Below are positions 37,566 through 46,852 of a DNA stretch of 64,000 bases, piece after piece (position 1 is the first letter of the stretch; the number at the start of each line of letters is the position of its first letter). The stretch is from Sphingomonas insulae (GTDB lineage Bacteria; Pseudomonadota; Alphaproteobacteria; Sphingomonadales; Sphingomonadaceae). Below the pieces are notes generated by a model. The model was not told the origin of the DNA, made no database searches, and saw nothing but the letters and a program-made list of their open reading frames with translations. The DNA lies in NCBI RefSeq assembly GCF_010450875.1, contig NZ_CP048422.1, positions 2,267,001 to 2,331,000 on the forward strand. Reading direction: 5' to 3'. Made by a program: the position numbers and the translations under genes.

Positions 37566-37572
37566 GGGCCGG

Positions 37573-37662
37573 TGGCGGAGAGAGTGGGATTCGAACCCAC
37601 GGTAGGCTTCCACCCACGGCGGTTTTCAAGACCGCTGCCTTAAACCACTCGGCCATCTCTCC
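37573..37662 (-). tRNA. tRNA-Ser (TGA)
   Basis: The minus strand folds into a class II tRNA. The acceptor is GGAGAGA with TCTCTCC and discriminator G, the anticodon loop is CTTGAAA (anticodon TGA), a long variable arm is visible (GTGGGTGGAAGCCTAC), the T arm is GTGGG-TTCGAAT-CCCAC, and CCA is encoded. Length with CCA is 90 bases. Confidence 0.95.
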
Positions 37663-37770
37663 GTGGTAGGCCCCGGATAGTCGCTTCGCGGCTGCCCGTG
37701 CAAGCCCTGCGACGATAAGAGGTTCACGTCGTTGCCCCCCTGTGGCACCACGATGGACATGTGGGGGCAA

Positions 37771-38799
37771 ATGACACGGGGCTTGCGGGCCGGTATTCTG
37801 GCGACGACGGTGGCACTTGCATCGGCAAGTCCGGCGGTGGCGCAGGACGAGGCGGGGTTTCAGGCCTATCTGCCGACATTGCGCCAGCAGGCGGTGGCGG
37901 CGGGCGTGACGCAGCGGACGATCGATGCCGTCTTTCCCACCCTGACGCTGAGCGAGCGTACCATCCAGCTGGACCGCGCCCAGCCGGGCAATCCGGGCAG
38001 CACCGCGACGCCGCCGTTTGCGCCGTACAAGGCGAGCCACGTCGATGCCGCGCGTATCGGCCGCGGCCGATCGACCTATCAGGCGCAGCGTGCTCGCCTG
38101 TCGCGCGTCGAACGGGAAACCGGCGTTCCCGAATCGATCATGGTTGCGATCTGGGGTCACGAAACCAATTACGGCGCTTATACCGGCAACTTCGACCTGT
38201 TGCGCAGTCTTGCCAGCCTTGCATACGAAGGGCGCCGCCGCAGCCTGTTCGCAGGGGAATTCATCGCCGGGCTCAAGATACTCGACCGTGGCTTCCCGCG
38301 CGAACGGCTCGTGGGTAGCTGGGCCGGGGCGACCGGCAACCCGCAATTCCTGCCGTCGGTGTACCTGCGCCTTGCCCGCGACGGGGACGGCGACGGGCGT
38401 GCCGATATCTGGACCAGCCCCGCCGATACGCTCGCCTCGATCGGCAACTATTTCCAGAACGCCGGGTGGCGCCCTGGCCAGCCATGGGGCGTAGCGGTGA
38501 CGGTGCCCGCTGGGCTCGACCGGTCGAGTGTCACCAACCGCATGGTGTCCCCCCGCTGCCCGCGCGTCTTCGAACGCCACAGTCGCTGGCGGACGATGGC
38601 CGAATGGCGCGCGGCGGGATTGATACCGCAGGGCAGGGCATGGCCTGCCGATTCGGTGCTGGCGACGTTGATCGAGCCGGATGGTCCCGGTGCCACCGCC
38701 TATCTGCTGACGAGCAATTATCGCGTCATCCTCGATTACAATTGCTCGAATTTCTACGCGCTGTCGGTCGGGCTGCTGGCCGATGCGGTTGAGGGCTGA
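37771..38799 (+). CDS. Lytic murein transglycosylase, MltB-like
   Basis: A 342-residue exported enzyme (signal RGLRAGILATTVALASASPA) that cleaves peptidoglycan between its sugars. The SLT_2 domain includes VPESIMVAIWGHETNYGAYT with the catalytic Glu, LRSLASLAYEGRRRSLFAGE, SWAGATGNPQFLPSVYLRLA and DGDGRADIWTSPADTLASIG. The start is uncertain: ATG 37771 gives the most typical signal peptide, while 37753 and 37759 are close alternatives. It precedes the D-Ala-D-Ala carboxypeptidase gene, so two wall enzymes lie together. Confidence 0.9.
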   Translation: MTRGLRAGILATTVALASASPAVAQDEAGFQAYLPTLRQQAVAAGVTQRTIDAVFPTLTLSERTIQLDRAQPGNPGSTATPPFAPYKASHVDAARIGRGRSTYQAQRARLSRVERETGVPESIMVAIWGHETNYGAYTGNFDLLRSLASLAYEGRRRSLFAGEFIAGLKILDRGFPRERLVGSWAGATGNPQFLPSVYLRLARDGDGDGRADIWTSPADTLASIGNYFQNAGWRPGQPWGVAVTVPAGLDRSSVTNRMVSPRCPRVFERHSRWRTMAEWRAAGLIPQGRAWPADSVLATLIEPDGPGATAYLLTSNYRVILDYNCSNFYALSVGLLADAVEG

Positions 38800-38870
38800 C
38801 GGCGCCGCGTTGCGGCGCTATGCCTGATCGTGTTCCCGTTCCAATTCCCCCGAAAGTCACAGACGACGTC

Positions 38871-40037
38871 ATGAACAAGCTGATCGCCGCTCCGCTCGCT
38901 ATAGCTGCGCTGGCCGTTCCCTCGGTCGCCGCCGCACCCCAGTTCCAGGGAACGGCTCCGATCGCATTCATGGAAGACCTGTCGTCGGGTGCCGTATTGT
39001 ACCAGCGCGATGCCGACCGCCGCATGCCGCCGGCGTCGATGGCAAAGATGATGACGGTCTATGTCGCGTTCGACATGATCAAGAAGGGCGAGTTGAAGCT
39101 CGACCAGACGTTCCAGGTGCGGCCCGAAACGTGGCAGCGCTGGCATGGCCCGCAGGCGGGATCAACGATGTTCCTGTCGACCGGCGAGAACGTCAGCGTC
39201 GAGAATCTGCTGAAGGGCATCGTCACGCTGTCGGGCAACGACGCCTGCGTCGTACTGGCGGAAGGGATTTCGGGGACCGAGCAGACCTTCACCGACCGTA
39301 TGAACCAGCAGGCGCAAAAGCTTGGCCTGACCAACAGCCATTTCGGCACGTCGAATGGATGGCCCGACAATGGCGTCACCTTTGTCACCGCCCGCGATCT
39401 GGCGCATCTCGCCTCCGCAACGATCAGGGATTTCCCCGACCTCTACAAGCGCTTCTATTCGCTCCCGAACTTCACTTGGGGCAAGACGCTCGGGGCGGGC
39501 GCGGACATCACCCAGGCCAATCGCGATCCGCTGCTTGGCCGTGTCGCCGGCGCCGACGGATTGAAGACCGGCCATACCGACGAGGCGGGTTACGGCTTCA
39601 CCGGCTCGGCCGAACAGAATGGCCGCCGGCTGGTCATGGTCGTCGCCGGCCTGGATTCGTTCAGAGGACGCGCCGAGGAGTCGGTTCGCTTCATGGAATG
39701 GGGCTTTCGCGCGTGGCAGGCGAAGCCGGTCGTCGCGCAGGGCAAGCAGGTGTCGACCGCCGAAGTGCAGATGGGCAGCGCGAGCAGCGTCGGCCTGATC
39801 GCGCCCAAGCAATTGACCGTGACGCTGCCGGCCGGCGCCGTACCGCAGATGAGCGCGAAGGTGGTTTACGAAGGACCGGTCCGCGCGCCGATCAAGGCGG
39901 GCCAGCATATCGCTGACCTCGTCATTCGCGCACCCGAGATGCCGGAGCAGCGCCTGCCGTTGGTGGCGGCGGCGGATGTCACGGAGGCAGGTTTCTTCGG
40001 TCGCGCCTGGGCGGGGCTGACGTCGCTATTCGGGTGA
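38871..40037 (+). CDS. dacC: D-alanyl-D-alanine carboxypeptidase (PBP5/6 family)
   Basis: A 388-residue exported enzyme that removes the last D-Ala from peptidoglycan stem peptides. It has a signal peptide (ending SVAAAPQ), the active-site SMAKMM (Ser and Lys), the second motif SGNDACVVLAE and the third motif DGLKTGHTDEAGYGFTG. The C-terminal beta domain (LTVTLPAGAVPQMSAKVVYE) and an amphipathic tail (GFFGRAWAGLTSLFG) for membrane contact complete it. The symbol is by similarity. holB follows 19 bases on. Confidence 0.92.
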   Translation: MNKLIAAPLAIAALAVPSVAAAPQFQGTAPIAFMEDLSSGAVLYQRDADRRMPPASMAKMMTVYVAFDMIKKGELKLDQTFQVRPETWQRWHGPQAGSTMFLSTGENVSVENLLKGIVTLSGNDACVVLAEGISGTEQTFTDRMNQQAQKLGLTNSHFGTSNGWPDNGVTFVTARDLAHLASATIRDFPDLYKRFYSLPNFTWGKTLGAGADITQANRDPLLGRVAGADGLKTGHTDEAGYGFTGSAEQNGRRLVMVVAGLDSFRGRAEESVRFMEWGFRAWQAKPVVAQGKQVSTAEVQMGSASSVGLIAPKQLTVTLPAGAVPQMSAKVVYEGPVRAPIKAGQHIADLVIRAPEMPEQRLPLVAAADVTEAGFFGRAWAGLTSLFG

Positions 40038-40056
40038 TCCGCGGCGGGACCGCAGC

Positions 40057-41031
40057 ATGAGCGAATTGTTCGGCCAATCCGACGCGCAGGCTGCGTTCAC
40101 CGCGGCGCTGTGCAGCGGTGCGCTGCACCACGCGTGGCTGCTCGTCGGGCCGCAGGGCGTCGGTAAGGCGAGCTTTGCGCAAGCCGCTGCCCTTCGTTTA
40201 CTTGCCGAAGCGAGCGCCACCGGCGTTTCCGCACCAGGTCTGTCCGTGCCGGATGGCCATCCGACGCGCGCATTGGTCAATGCCGGGTCGCACCCCGACC
40301 TCCGTATCCTCCGAAGACTACCGAAAGATCCGGAAAAGCCGGATCAAGACATCGCACGCAGCGTCACGATCGCGCAGGTCCGATCGCTCCAGCCGATGTT
40401 CGCGACTACGCCGTCGATGGGGGGGCGGCGTGTGGTAATTCTCGATGCCGCCGACGATTTGGAGCGCAATGGCGCCAACGCCCTGCTCAAGAACCTGGAG
40501 GAGCCGCCCGCGGGCACGATATTCCTGCTGGTCAGCCACGCGCCGGGCCGGTTGCTGCCGACGATCCGCTCGCGGTGCCGCGTGCTGCGGTTCGGTGCGC
40601 TCGACGACGATGACATGGCGCGTGCGTTGCGCGGCGCATTGCCGGACGCGGACGAGGATGAGATCGGCGCCCTGGTCCGGAAGGGCGAGGGCGCGCCCGG
40701 TCGGGCGATCCGCTATGCGGGGCTCGATATCGATGGCCTCGACAGCGCGATCGCGGCCATCGCCGCGGACGGCGATCCGATGAACGCCCGCCGCTCCGCG
40801 CTGGCGCGGGCGCTGGCGGGGAAGGGCAATGCAGCGCGATACGAGGCGTTTCTCGATCGCGTGCCGGCGGTGATCGCGCGCGAGGCGCGAACGCGTTCCG
40901 GCGCACGGCTGAAGCAGGCGCTGGATGCGCAGGTCGCCGCGCGCGACCTTGCCGGCGCCGCACGGGGCCTGTCGCTCGATGCGCAGGCGACGGTGTTCGA
41001 GATGGCGGCGATCGTCGCGACGCTGCGCTAG
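40057..41031 (+). CDS. holB: DNA polymerase III, delta' subunit
   Basis: A 324-residue clamp-loader subunit. It has ALHHAWLLVGPQGVGKASFA (Walker A-like), VVILDAADDLERNGANALLK (a Walker B-like aspartate), LKNLEEPPAGTIFLLVSHAP and LLPTIRSRCRVLRF with the SRC sensor. Many alphaproteobacteria have thymidylate kinase (tmk) just upstream; here the 19-base gap after dacC excludes it. Confidence 0.9.
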   Translation: MSELFGQSDAQAAFTAALCSGALHHAWLLVGPQGVGKASFAQAAALRLLAEASATGVSAPGLSVPDGHPTRALVNAGSHPDLRILRRLPKDPEKPDQDIARSVTIAQVRSLQPMFATTPSMGGRRVVILDAADDLERNGANALLKNLEEPPAGTIFLLVSHAPGRLLPTIRSRCRVLRFGALDDDDMARALRGALPDADEDEIGALVRKGEGAPGRAIRYAGLDIDGLDSAIAAIAADGDPMNARRSALARALAGKGNAARYEAFLDRVPAVIAREARTRSGARLKQALDAQVAARDLAGAARGLSLDAQATVFEMAAIVATLR

Positions 41032-41071
41032 CGGCTTCACCTTGCCATGGTGATCGACTAGGACGCCGCGC

Positions 41072-42628
41072 ATGGCCGATCCTTATTATATCACCACCGC
41101 GATCCACTACCCCAACGGGCGCCCGCATATCGGCCATGCCTATGAGATGATCTGCGCCGACGCCATCGCCCGGTTCCAGCGACAGGCGGGACGCGAGGTC
41201 CGTTTTCAGACCGGTACCGACGAACACGGATTGAAGATGGCGCAGACGGCGCGCGCCCGCGGCGTCGATACGCGAGCCTTCGCCGATGAAATGTCGTCCC
41301 ATTTCAGTCAGATGGCCGACACGTTGAACATCTCGTACGACCGGTTCATCCGGACGGTCGAGCCCGATCATTATACCGCCAGCCAGGCGATCTGGAAGGC
41401 GATGCGCGACAAGGGCGACCTGTACCTCGACCGTTATGAAGGCTGGTATTCGGTCCGCGACGAGGCGTTCTACGACGAGAAGGAACTGGTCGAGGGGGAA
41501 GGGGGCGTCAAACTCTCGCCTCAGGGCACGCCGGTCGAATGGACGGCGGAGGAGACGTGGTTCTTCCGCCTGTCCAGATACCAGCAGCCGCTGCTCGATC
41601 TCTACGCGGCCAATCCCGACTTCATCCGTCCGGAAGCGCGGCGCAACGAAGTGATGCGCTTCGTCGAGGGCGGCCTGTCCGACCTGTCGGTATCGCGCAC
41701 CAGCTTCGACTGGGGCGTGCCGGTGCCGGACAGCCCCGGCCATGTCATGTACGTGTGGGTCGATGCGCTGACCAACTATCTGACCGGCGCCGGCTATCCC
41801 GACGATGCCGCGACGATGGCACGCGTCTGGCCGGCGGACCTGCACCTGATCGGCAAGGACATCACCCGCTTCCACACCGTCTATTGGCCGGCGTTCCTGA
41901 TGTCCGCCGACCTGCCGTTGCCCAAACAGGTGTTCGCGCACGGCTTCGTGCTCCACCGGGGTGAGAAGATGTCGAAATCGGTCGGCAACGTGGTCAGCCC
42001 CGATGAGCTGACGGATGCCTTCGGGGTCGATGCCGTGCGCTATTTCCTCCTGCGCGAGGTCAGCTTCGGTCAGGACGGCAGCTATTCGGCCGAGGCGATC
42101 GTCACCCGCGTCAACGCCGAACTCGCCAACAGCTTCGGCAACCTGGCGCAGCGGACGCTGTCGTTCATCGCCAAGAACCTGAACGGCGCCTTCCCCGACG
42201 CCGGTCGCGCCGACCCGGCCGACGCGATGCTGATCGAGGAGGTCGTCGTCGCCTGCGCCGGCTTCAAGACCGCGTTCGACGACCTGCTGCTCAGCCAGGG
42301 GATCGAGGCGTGGATGCGCGGTGTGTTCGCCTGCAACCAATATATCGACGCGCAGGCCCCCTGGGCGCTGCGCAAGACCGATCCCGAGCGGATGCATGCC
42401 GTGCTCGGCACGCTGGTGCGCGCCATCCGGATGCTGGGCATCACGATCCTGCCGGTCGTGCCGGATTCGGCGGCCAGGGTGCTCGACCAGATCGGCGCGA
42501 CGGAGCGGGACCATGCGGCGGTCGACGACGACGGCTGGTACGCGCGCCAGGTGGCGTCCGGCGTCACCATCGCACCGCCATCGCCGGTGTTTCCGCGGCT
42601 GGAGCTGCCGGCGGCGGTGGAGGCGTGA
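41072..42628 (+). CDS. metG: Methionyl-tRNA synthetase
   Basis: A 518-residue class I synthetase that charges tRNA-Met. The HIGH motif lies at 19-22 (PNGRPHIGHAYE), and GTDEHGLKMAQTA follows. FDWGVPVPDSPGHVMYVWVD and the KMSKS loop (GEKMSKSVGNVVSPDE) near residue 300 are present, with the helical anticodon domain at the end. It is the short form without a C-terminal tRNA-binding extension. Its stop overlaps the tatD start by one base (TGATG). Confidence 0.97.
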   Translation: MADPYYITTAIHYPNGRPHIGHAYEMICADAIARFQRQAGREVRFQTGTDEHGLKMAQTARARGVDTRAFADEMSSHFSQMADTLNISYDRFIRTVEPDHYTASQAIWKAMRDKGDLYLDRYEGWYSVRDEAFYDEKELVEGEGGVKLSPQGTPVEWTAEETWFFRLSRYQQPLLDLYAANPDFIRPEARRNEVMRFVEGGLSDLSVSRTSFDWGVPVPDSPGHVMYVWVDALTNYLTGAGYPDDAATMARVWPADLHLIGKDITRFHTVYWPAFLMSADLPLPKQVFAHGFVLHRGEKMSKSVGNVVSPDELTDAFGVDAVRYFLLREVSFGQDGSYSAEAIVTRVNAELANSFGNLAQRTLSFIAKNLNGAFPDAGRADPADAMLIEEVVVACAGFKTAFDDLLLSQGIEAWMRGVFACNQYIDAQAPWALRKTDPERMHAVLGTLVRAIRMLGITILPVVPDSAARVLDQIGATERDHAAVDDDGWYARQVASGVTIAPPSPVFPRLELPAAVEA

Positions 42629-43416
42629 TGTTCGCGGACAGCCATTGCCACCTCAACTACAAGGGGGTGTTCGAGCAACAGGGCGATATCCTCGCCCGTG
42701 CCCGCGCCCGCGGCGTCGGCGCGATGCTCAACATCTCGACGCGGGAGAGCGAATGGGATGCGGTGGTCGCCACCGCCGAACGCGAGCCGGACGTCTGGGC
42801 CTCCATCGGGATCCATCCGCACGAGGCCGACCAGCATCCCGACATCGACACCGCGCGTCTGGTGGAACGCGCCGAACATCCGCGGATCGTCGGCATCGGT
42901 GAATCCGGCCTCGATTATTTCTACGATCATTCCGACCGGCCCAGGCAGCAGGCCAGCTTCCGCACCCATATCGCCGCCTGTCGCGCGACCGGCCTGCCGC
43001 TGATCGTCCACACGCGCGATGCCGAGGACGACACGCTGGCGATCCTGCGCGAGGAGATGGGGAAGGGGGCCTATAAGGGCGTCATCCACTGTTTCACCGC
43101 CAGCGGTGCATTTGCCGATGCGGCGCTGGACCTCGGTTTCTACATTTCCATTTCCGGCATCGTGACGTTCAAGAACGCGCACGACCTTCAGGCAACGGCG
43201 GCCCGGCTGCCGATCGATCGGCTGTTGATCGAAACCGATGCGCCGTTCCTTGCCCCGGTGCCGAACCGCGGCAAGCCGGGGGAACCCGCCTTCGTCGCCG
43301 ACACCGCCGCATTCCTCGCCAGATTGCGCGGCGAGCCGATCGAGGTGCTGGCGGCAGGAACTGTGGATAACTTCTTCACATTGTTCGACAAGGCGCATCG
43401 GAGCCGCGCGCAGTGA
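42628..43416 (+). CDS. tatD: TatD-family metal-dependent hydrolase
   Basis: A 262-residue TIM-barrel phosphoesterase/deoxyribonuclease. The metal ligands are seen in FADSHCHLNY, GIGESGLDYFY, PLIVHTRDAE, GVIHCFTAS and LIETDAPFLAP. It is known as a DNA-repair or DNA-turnover exonuclease in other bacteria. ATG 42628 overlaps the metG stop, and its own stop overlaps the next gene. Confidence 0.93.
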   Translation: MFADSHCHLNYKGVFEQQGDILARARARGVGAMLNISTRESEWDAVVATAEREPDVWASIGIHPHEADQHPDIDTARLVERAEHPRIVGIGESGLDYFYDHSDRPRQQASFRTHIAACRATGLPLIVHTRDAEDDTLAILREEMGKGAYKGVIHCFTASGAFADAALDLGFYISISGIVTFKNAHDLQATAARLPIDRLLIETDAPFLAPVPNRGKPGEPAFVADTAAFLARLRGEPIEVLAAGTVDNFFTLFDKAHRSRAQ

Positions 43417-44177
43417 AGGTCCGTATCCTCGGCTCCGGCACATCGTCCGGCGTGCCGCGGATCGGCAACGACTGGGGCGCCTGCGACCCCGACGAGCCGC
43501 GCAACCGCCGTACGCGCGTGTCCCTTCTCGTAGAACACGAGGGAACCCGGATCCTCGTCGATACCGGCCCCGACATGCGCGAGCAGCTGCTTGCCGCCGA
43601 TGTCGCGGCGGTCGACGCGATCATCTGGACGCACGATCATGCCGATCACTGCCACGGCATCGATGACGTCCGACAGATTTTCCATGCGCTGGGGTATCCG
43701 GTGCGGGGCTTTGCCCGTCCGGCGACGCTGGATGCGCTGCGGGACCGCTTCACCTACGTCTTCGCAGGACGGCAGGGTTATCCCCCGACGGTAGACGCGG
43801 CCCCGCTGCCGGATCGACTGACGATCGGCGGCATCACCATCGACGTGGTCGACCAGCCGCACGGCAGCATCCAGTCCGCCGGCCTGCGTTTTTCGGCCGG
43901 TGGCTTGATCGTCGGTTATGCCACGGATTTCCATGAGCTGACGCCGGCGATGCGATCGCTCTACGCCGGGCTGGACGTCTGGATCGTCGATGCCCTTCGC
44001 TATGCGCCGCATCCGACGCACCCGGACGTGCCGGCGGTGCTCGGCTGGATCGAGGAGCTGCGTCCGCGTCGGTCAGCCTTCATACACATGGACCATAGCA
44101 TGGATTATGCGACGCTGGTGGCAAAGCTGCCGCCGGGCGTCGAACCAGGTTACGACGGGCTAGAATTCACGCCATGA
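43413..44177 (+). CDS. Metallo-beta-lactamase-fold phosphodiesterase, PhnP-like
   Basis: A 254-residue hydrolase with a zinc or manganese site: THDHADHCHGIDD gives the H-x-H-x-DH motif, and further ligands lie in YATDFHELTP and FIHMDHSMDY. The opening MKVRILGSGTSSGVPRIG is typical of the PhnP/ribonuclease Z-like group. GTG 43413 overlaps the tatD stop (GTGA), as in many alphaproteobacterial metG-tatD clusters. The natural substrate is probably a cyclic phosphodiester. Confidence 0.88.
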   Translation: MKVRILGSGTSSGVPRIGNDWGACDPDEPRNRRTRVSLLVEHEGTRILVDTGPDMREQLLAADVAAVDAIIWTHDHADHCHGIDDVRQIFHALGYPVRGFARPATLDALRDRFTYVFAGRQGYPPTVDAAPLPDRLTIGGITIDVVDQPHGSIQSAGLRFSAGGLIVGYATDFHELTPAMRSLYAGLDVWIVDALRYAPHPTHPDVPAVLGWIEELRPRRSAFIHMDHSMDYATLVAKLPPGVEPGYDGLEFTP

Positions 44178-44791
44178 CCATCGATCTGGGCGGCCATGCG
44201 CTGCTCTATCTGCTGTTACTCATCCTGCCGGTTTCGGCGCTCATCGCCCGCCGCGTGCCGATCCTGCGCGTGCTGCTTTCGCTCGCGAGCTGGGCCATCA
44301 TCGCCGGACTGCTGTTCATCGTCATCACCCAGCGGCAGGCGTTCGACCCGTATCTGCAGCGGGTGGCGCGACTGCTGAAGCTCGATGACCAGAATGTCGT
44401 CGGCCGGGAAACGCGCATCCGCATGGCGCCGGACGGCCATTTCTGGGCGCGCGTCACGCTGGACGGCGTGCCACGCCGGATGCTGGTGGACAGCGGTGCG
44501 ACCGTCACCGCCGTGTCGACCCGGACCGCGCAGGCGGCCGCGCTCGATACGCGCCAGAGTATGTTCCCGGTCGTCCTCAACACGGCGAATGGCCAGATCA
44601 GTGCGCAGACCGCGACGGTGCGTGAATTGCGACTGGGCGACATCGCGGCCCGCGATCTGGCCGTGGTCGTGTCGCCGGCATTCGGCGAGACGGACGTGCT
44701 CGGCATGAATTTTCTATCCAAACTGAAATCGTGGCGGGTGGAGGGCAGCACGCTGATCCTCGAACCTCACCACCATCAGGATTTTACATAA
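44174..44791 (+). CDS. Membrane-anchored retropepsin-like aspartic protease
   Basis: A 205-residue protein with two hydrophobic segments (about 9-25 and 32-51), then a periplasmic domain with MLVDSGATVTAVSTRTAQAA, the single Asp site of clan AA retropepsin-like proteases, and VLGMNFLSKLKSWRVEG at the end. It probably acts as a dimer. Its ATG overlaps the end of the MBL-fold gene. The substrate is unknown. Confidence 0.85.
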   Translation: MTIDLGGHALLYLLLLILPVSALIARRVPILRVLLSLASWAIIAGLLFIVITQRQAFDPYLQRVARLLKLDDQNVVGRETRIRMAPDGHFWARVTLDGVPRRMLVDSGATVTAVSTRTAQAAALDTRQSMFPVVLNTANGQISAQTATVRELRLGDIAARDLAVVVSPAFGETDVLGMNFLSKLKSWRVEGSTLILEPHHHQDFT

Positions 44792-44831
44792 TGTATATTA
44801 TCGATCTTGCGGATGCGAAGAGGGGGCGTCG

Positions 44832-45560
44832 ATGATCGAGCGGATCGTCGCGATCATGGCGCGACTGCGCGACCCGCGGCATGGCTGCGAATGGGACGCG
44901 GCGCAAAGCTGGGCGACGATCGCGCCGTACACGATCGAGGAAGCCTATGAGGTCGCCGACGCGATCGCCCGAAACGATGCCGACGATCTGAAAGATGAAC
45001 TCGGCGACCTTCTGCTCCAGGTCGTCTTCCACAGCCGTATCGCCGAGGAATCCGGTGCGTTCACGCTCGCGGACGTCGTCGCGTCGATCAGCGACAAGAT
45101 GGAGCGTCGCCATCCGCATATCTTCGGCACCGCCGACCGCAGCCCCGGCTGGGAAGAGATCAAGGCCGCGGAACGTACGGTCAAGGATGATCCAAGCGCG
45201 CTGGCCGGGGTCGCTGCGGGTCTGCCCGCATTGATGCGCGCGGTGAAGCTTCAGAACCGTGCCGCCCGCGTCGGCTTCGACTGGCCCGACAATGAAGCGC
45301 CTCGCGCCAAGATTATCGAAGAGATGGAAGAGGTTAAGGACGCTTCCGCGGACCACGTCGAGGAAGAGGTCGGCGATCTGCTGTTCGCGGTCGTGAATTG
45401 GGCGCGGCATTTGGGCATCGACCCGGAAACGGCGCTGCGCCTTGGCAATGCGAAGTTCGAACGCCGTTTCCGTGCGATGGAGGAGCTGGCAGGCGGCGAT
45501 TTCCCGACGCTGGATCTGGAGCAGCAGGAAGCGCTCTGGCAGCGCGTGAAGGCGGGTTAG
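44832..45560 (+). CDS. mazG: Nucleoside triphosphate pyrophosphohydrolase MazG
   Basis: A 242-residue cytoplasmic enzyme that cleaves nucleoside triphosphates to monophosphates and pyrophosphate. Both MazG repeats are present: the first with PYTIEEAYEVADAI and DLKDELGDLLLQVVFHSRI, the second with KIIEEMEEVKDA and VEEEVGDLLFAVVNWAR. The acidic residues coordinate Mg2+. Its stop is three bases from the end of the convergent hflX. Confidence 0.93.
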   Translation: MIERIVAIMARLRDPRHGCEWDAAQSWATIAPYTIEEAYEVADAIARNDADDLKDELGDLLLQVVFHSRIAEESGAFTLADVVASISDKMERRHPHIFGTADRSPGWEEIKAAERTVKDDPSALAGVAAGLPALMRAVKLQNRAARVGFDWPDNEAPRAKIIEEMEEVKDASADHVEEEVGDLLFAVVNWARHLGIDPETALRLGNAKFERRFRAMEELAGGDFPTLDLEQQEALWQRVKAG

Positions 45561-45563
45561 ACC

Positions 45564-46850
45564 TCAGCGCTGCTGGAAGCGTTCGTAATCGCGCTCGGCC
45601 AGCCGCACTTCATATTGCGTTTCAAGACCTTCGCTGACCTGGCCGAGCACTTCGCCATGCGCGTGCAGCCAGGCGGCCCCGGCGCCGTCGCCGGCATCGA
45701 GCGTGATCCAGTAGCGGCGATGACCGGCCGTCAGCTTGCCAGCGACCCGATCGATCAGCGCATCGACCCCTTCCCCGCTCAACGCCGACAAGGCGACGAC
45801 GTCGTTGCGCCGTTCGGCCTCCGCCAGCATCGCATCGTGGCGTTCCGGGTCGAGCAGGTCGAGCTTGTTCCACGCTTCGAACCGCGGCGTCATCTCCGAC
45901 ACCCCGATCTCGGCGAGCACCGCCTCGACGTCGCTGCGCTGCGCCTCCGTGTCGGGGTGCGCGATGTCGCGGACGTGGATCAACAGGTCGGCGGAAACGA
46001 CCTCTTCCAGCGTCGCCTTGAACGCCGCGACCAGCTGGGTCGGCAGGTCCGACACGAAGCCGACGGTGTCCGACAGGATCGCCTTGTCGATGCCCGGCAA
46101 CGCGATTTGTCGCAACGTCGGGTCGAGCGTGGCGAACAACAGGTTTTCGGCCATCACGTGCGCGCCGGTCAGCCGGTTGAACAGCGTCGACTTGCCGGCG
46201 TTGGTATAGCCGACGAGCGCGATGACCGGCCATGGTGCGCGCTGGCGCCGTTCGCGATGCAGTCCACGGGTGCGGCTGACCTGCTCCAGTTCGCGGCGCA
46301 GGCGCGCCATCCGATCGCGGATCAATCGTCGATCGGCCTCGATCTGCGTTTCGCCGGGGCCGCCCAGAAACCCGAAACCGCCGCGCTGCCGCTCCAGATG
46401 GGTCCAGCTGCGCACCAGCCGGCCACCCTGATAATCGAGATGGGCGAGTTCGACCTGCAACCGCCCCTCGGCCGTCGCTGCCCGTTCGCCGAAGATCTCG
46501 AGGATCAGCCCGGTCCGGTCGATGACCTTGGCCTCCAGCGCGGTTTCCAGGTTGCGCTGCTGTACCGGCGTCAGGCTGGCATCGAACACGACCAGATCCG
46601 CCTCGTCCTGCCGAACCTGGACGGCAAGCTGCTCGACCTGCCCGCTGCCGACCAGCGTGGCAGGCTTGGGCGCGCGTACCCGCACCGCCACCTTGTCGGT
46701 GACGACCAGGCCGATCGCCGCAGCCAGGCCCGCGGTCTCGTCCAGCCGGGCCTCGGCGTCGCGGTGCGCGTCACCCTGGTCCGGCAAGACGATCAGCGCC
46801 CGTCCCCCGCGGGCAAATTCATCCCGATCGCGGTTGAATCCGGTGCTCAC
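45564..46850 (-). CDS. hflX: GTPase HflX
   Basis: A 428-residue ribosome-associated GTPase that rescues stalled ribosomes under stress. It has the N-terminal HflX domain (GSGQVEQLAVQVRQDEADLV), a glycine-rich LERQRGGFGFLGGPGETQIE linker, the G1 loop VGYTNAGKSTLFN, the DTVGFVSDLP G3 motif and WNKLDLLD for G4. The GTG start lies two bases after the hfq stop, the standard hfq-hflX pair. Confidence 0.95.
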   Translation of the reverse strand: MSTGFNRDRDEFARGGRALIVLPDQGDAHRDAEARLDETAGLAAAIGLVVTDKVAVRVRAPKPATLVGSGQVEQLAVQVRQDEADLVVFDASLTPVQQRNLETALEAKVIDRTGLILEIFGERAATAEGRLQVELAHLDYQGGRLVRSWTHLERQRGGFGFLGGPGETQIEADRRLIRDRMARLRRELEQVSRTRGLHRERRQRAPWPVIALVGYTNAGKSTLFNRLTGAHVMAENLLFATLDPTLRQIALPGIDKAILSDTVGFVSDLPTQLVAAFKATLEEVVSADLLIHVRDIAHPDTEAQRSDVEAVLAEIGVSEMTPRFEAWNKLDLLDPERHDAMLAEAERRNDVVALSALSGEGVDALIDRVAGKLTAGHRRYWITLDAGDGAGAAWLHAHGEVLGQVSEGLETQYEVRLAERDYERFQQR

Positions 46851-46852
46851 GC

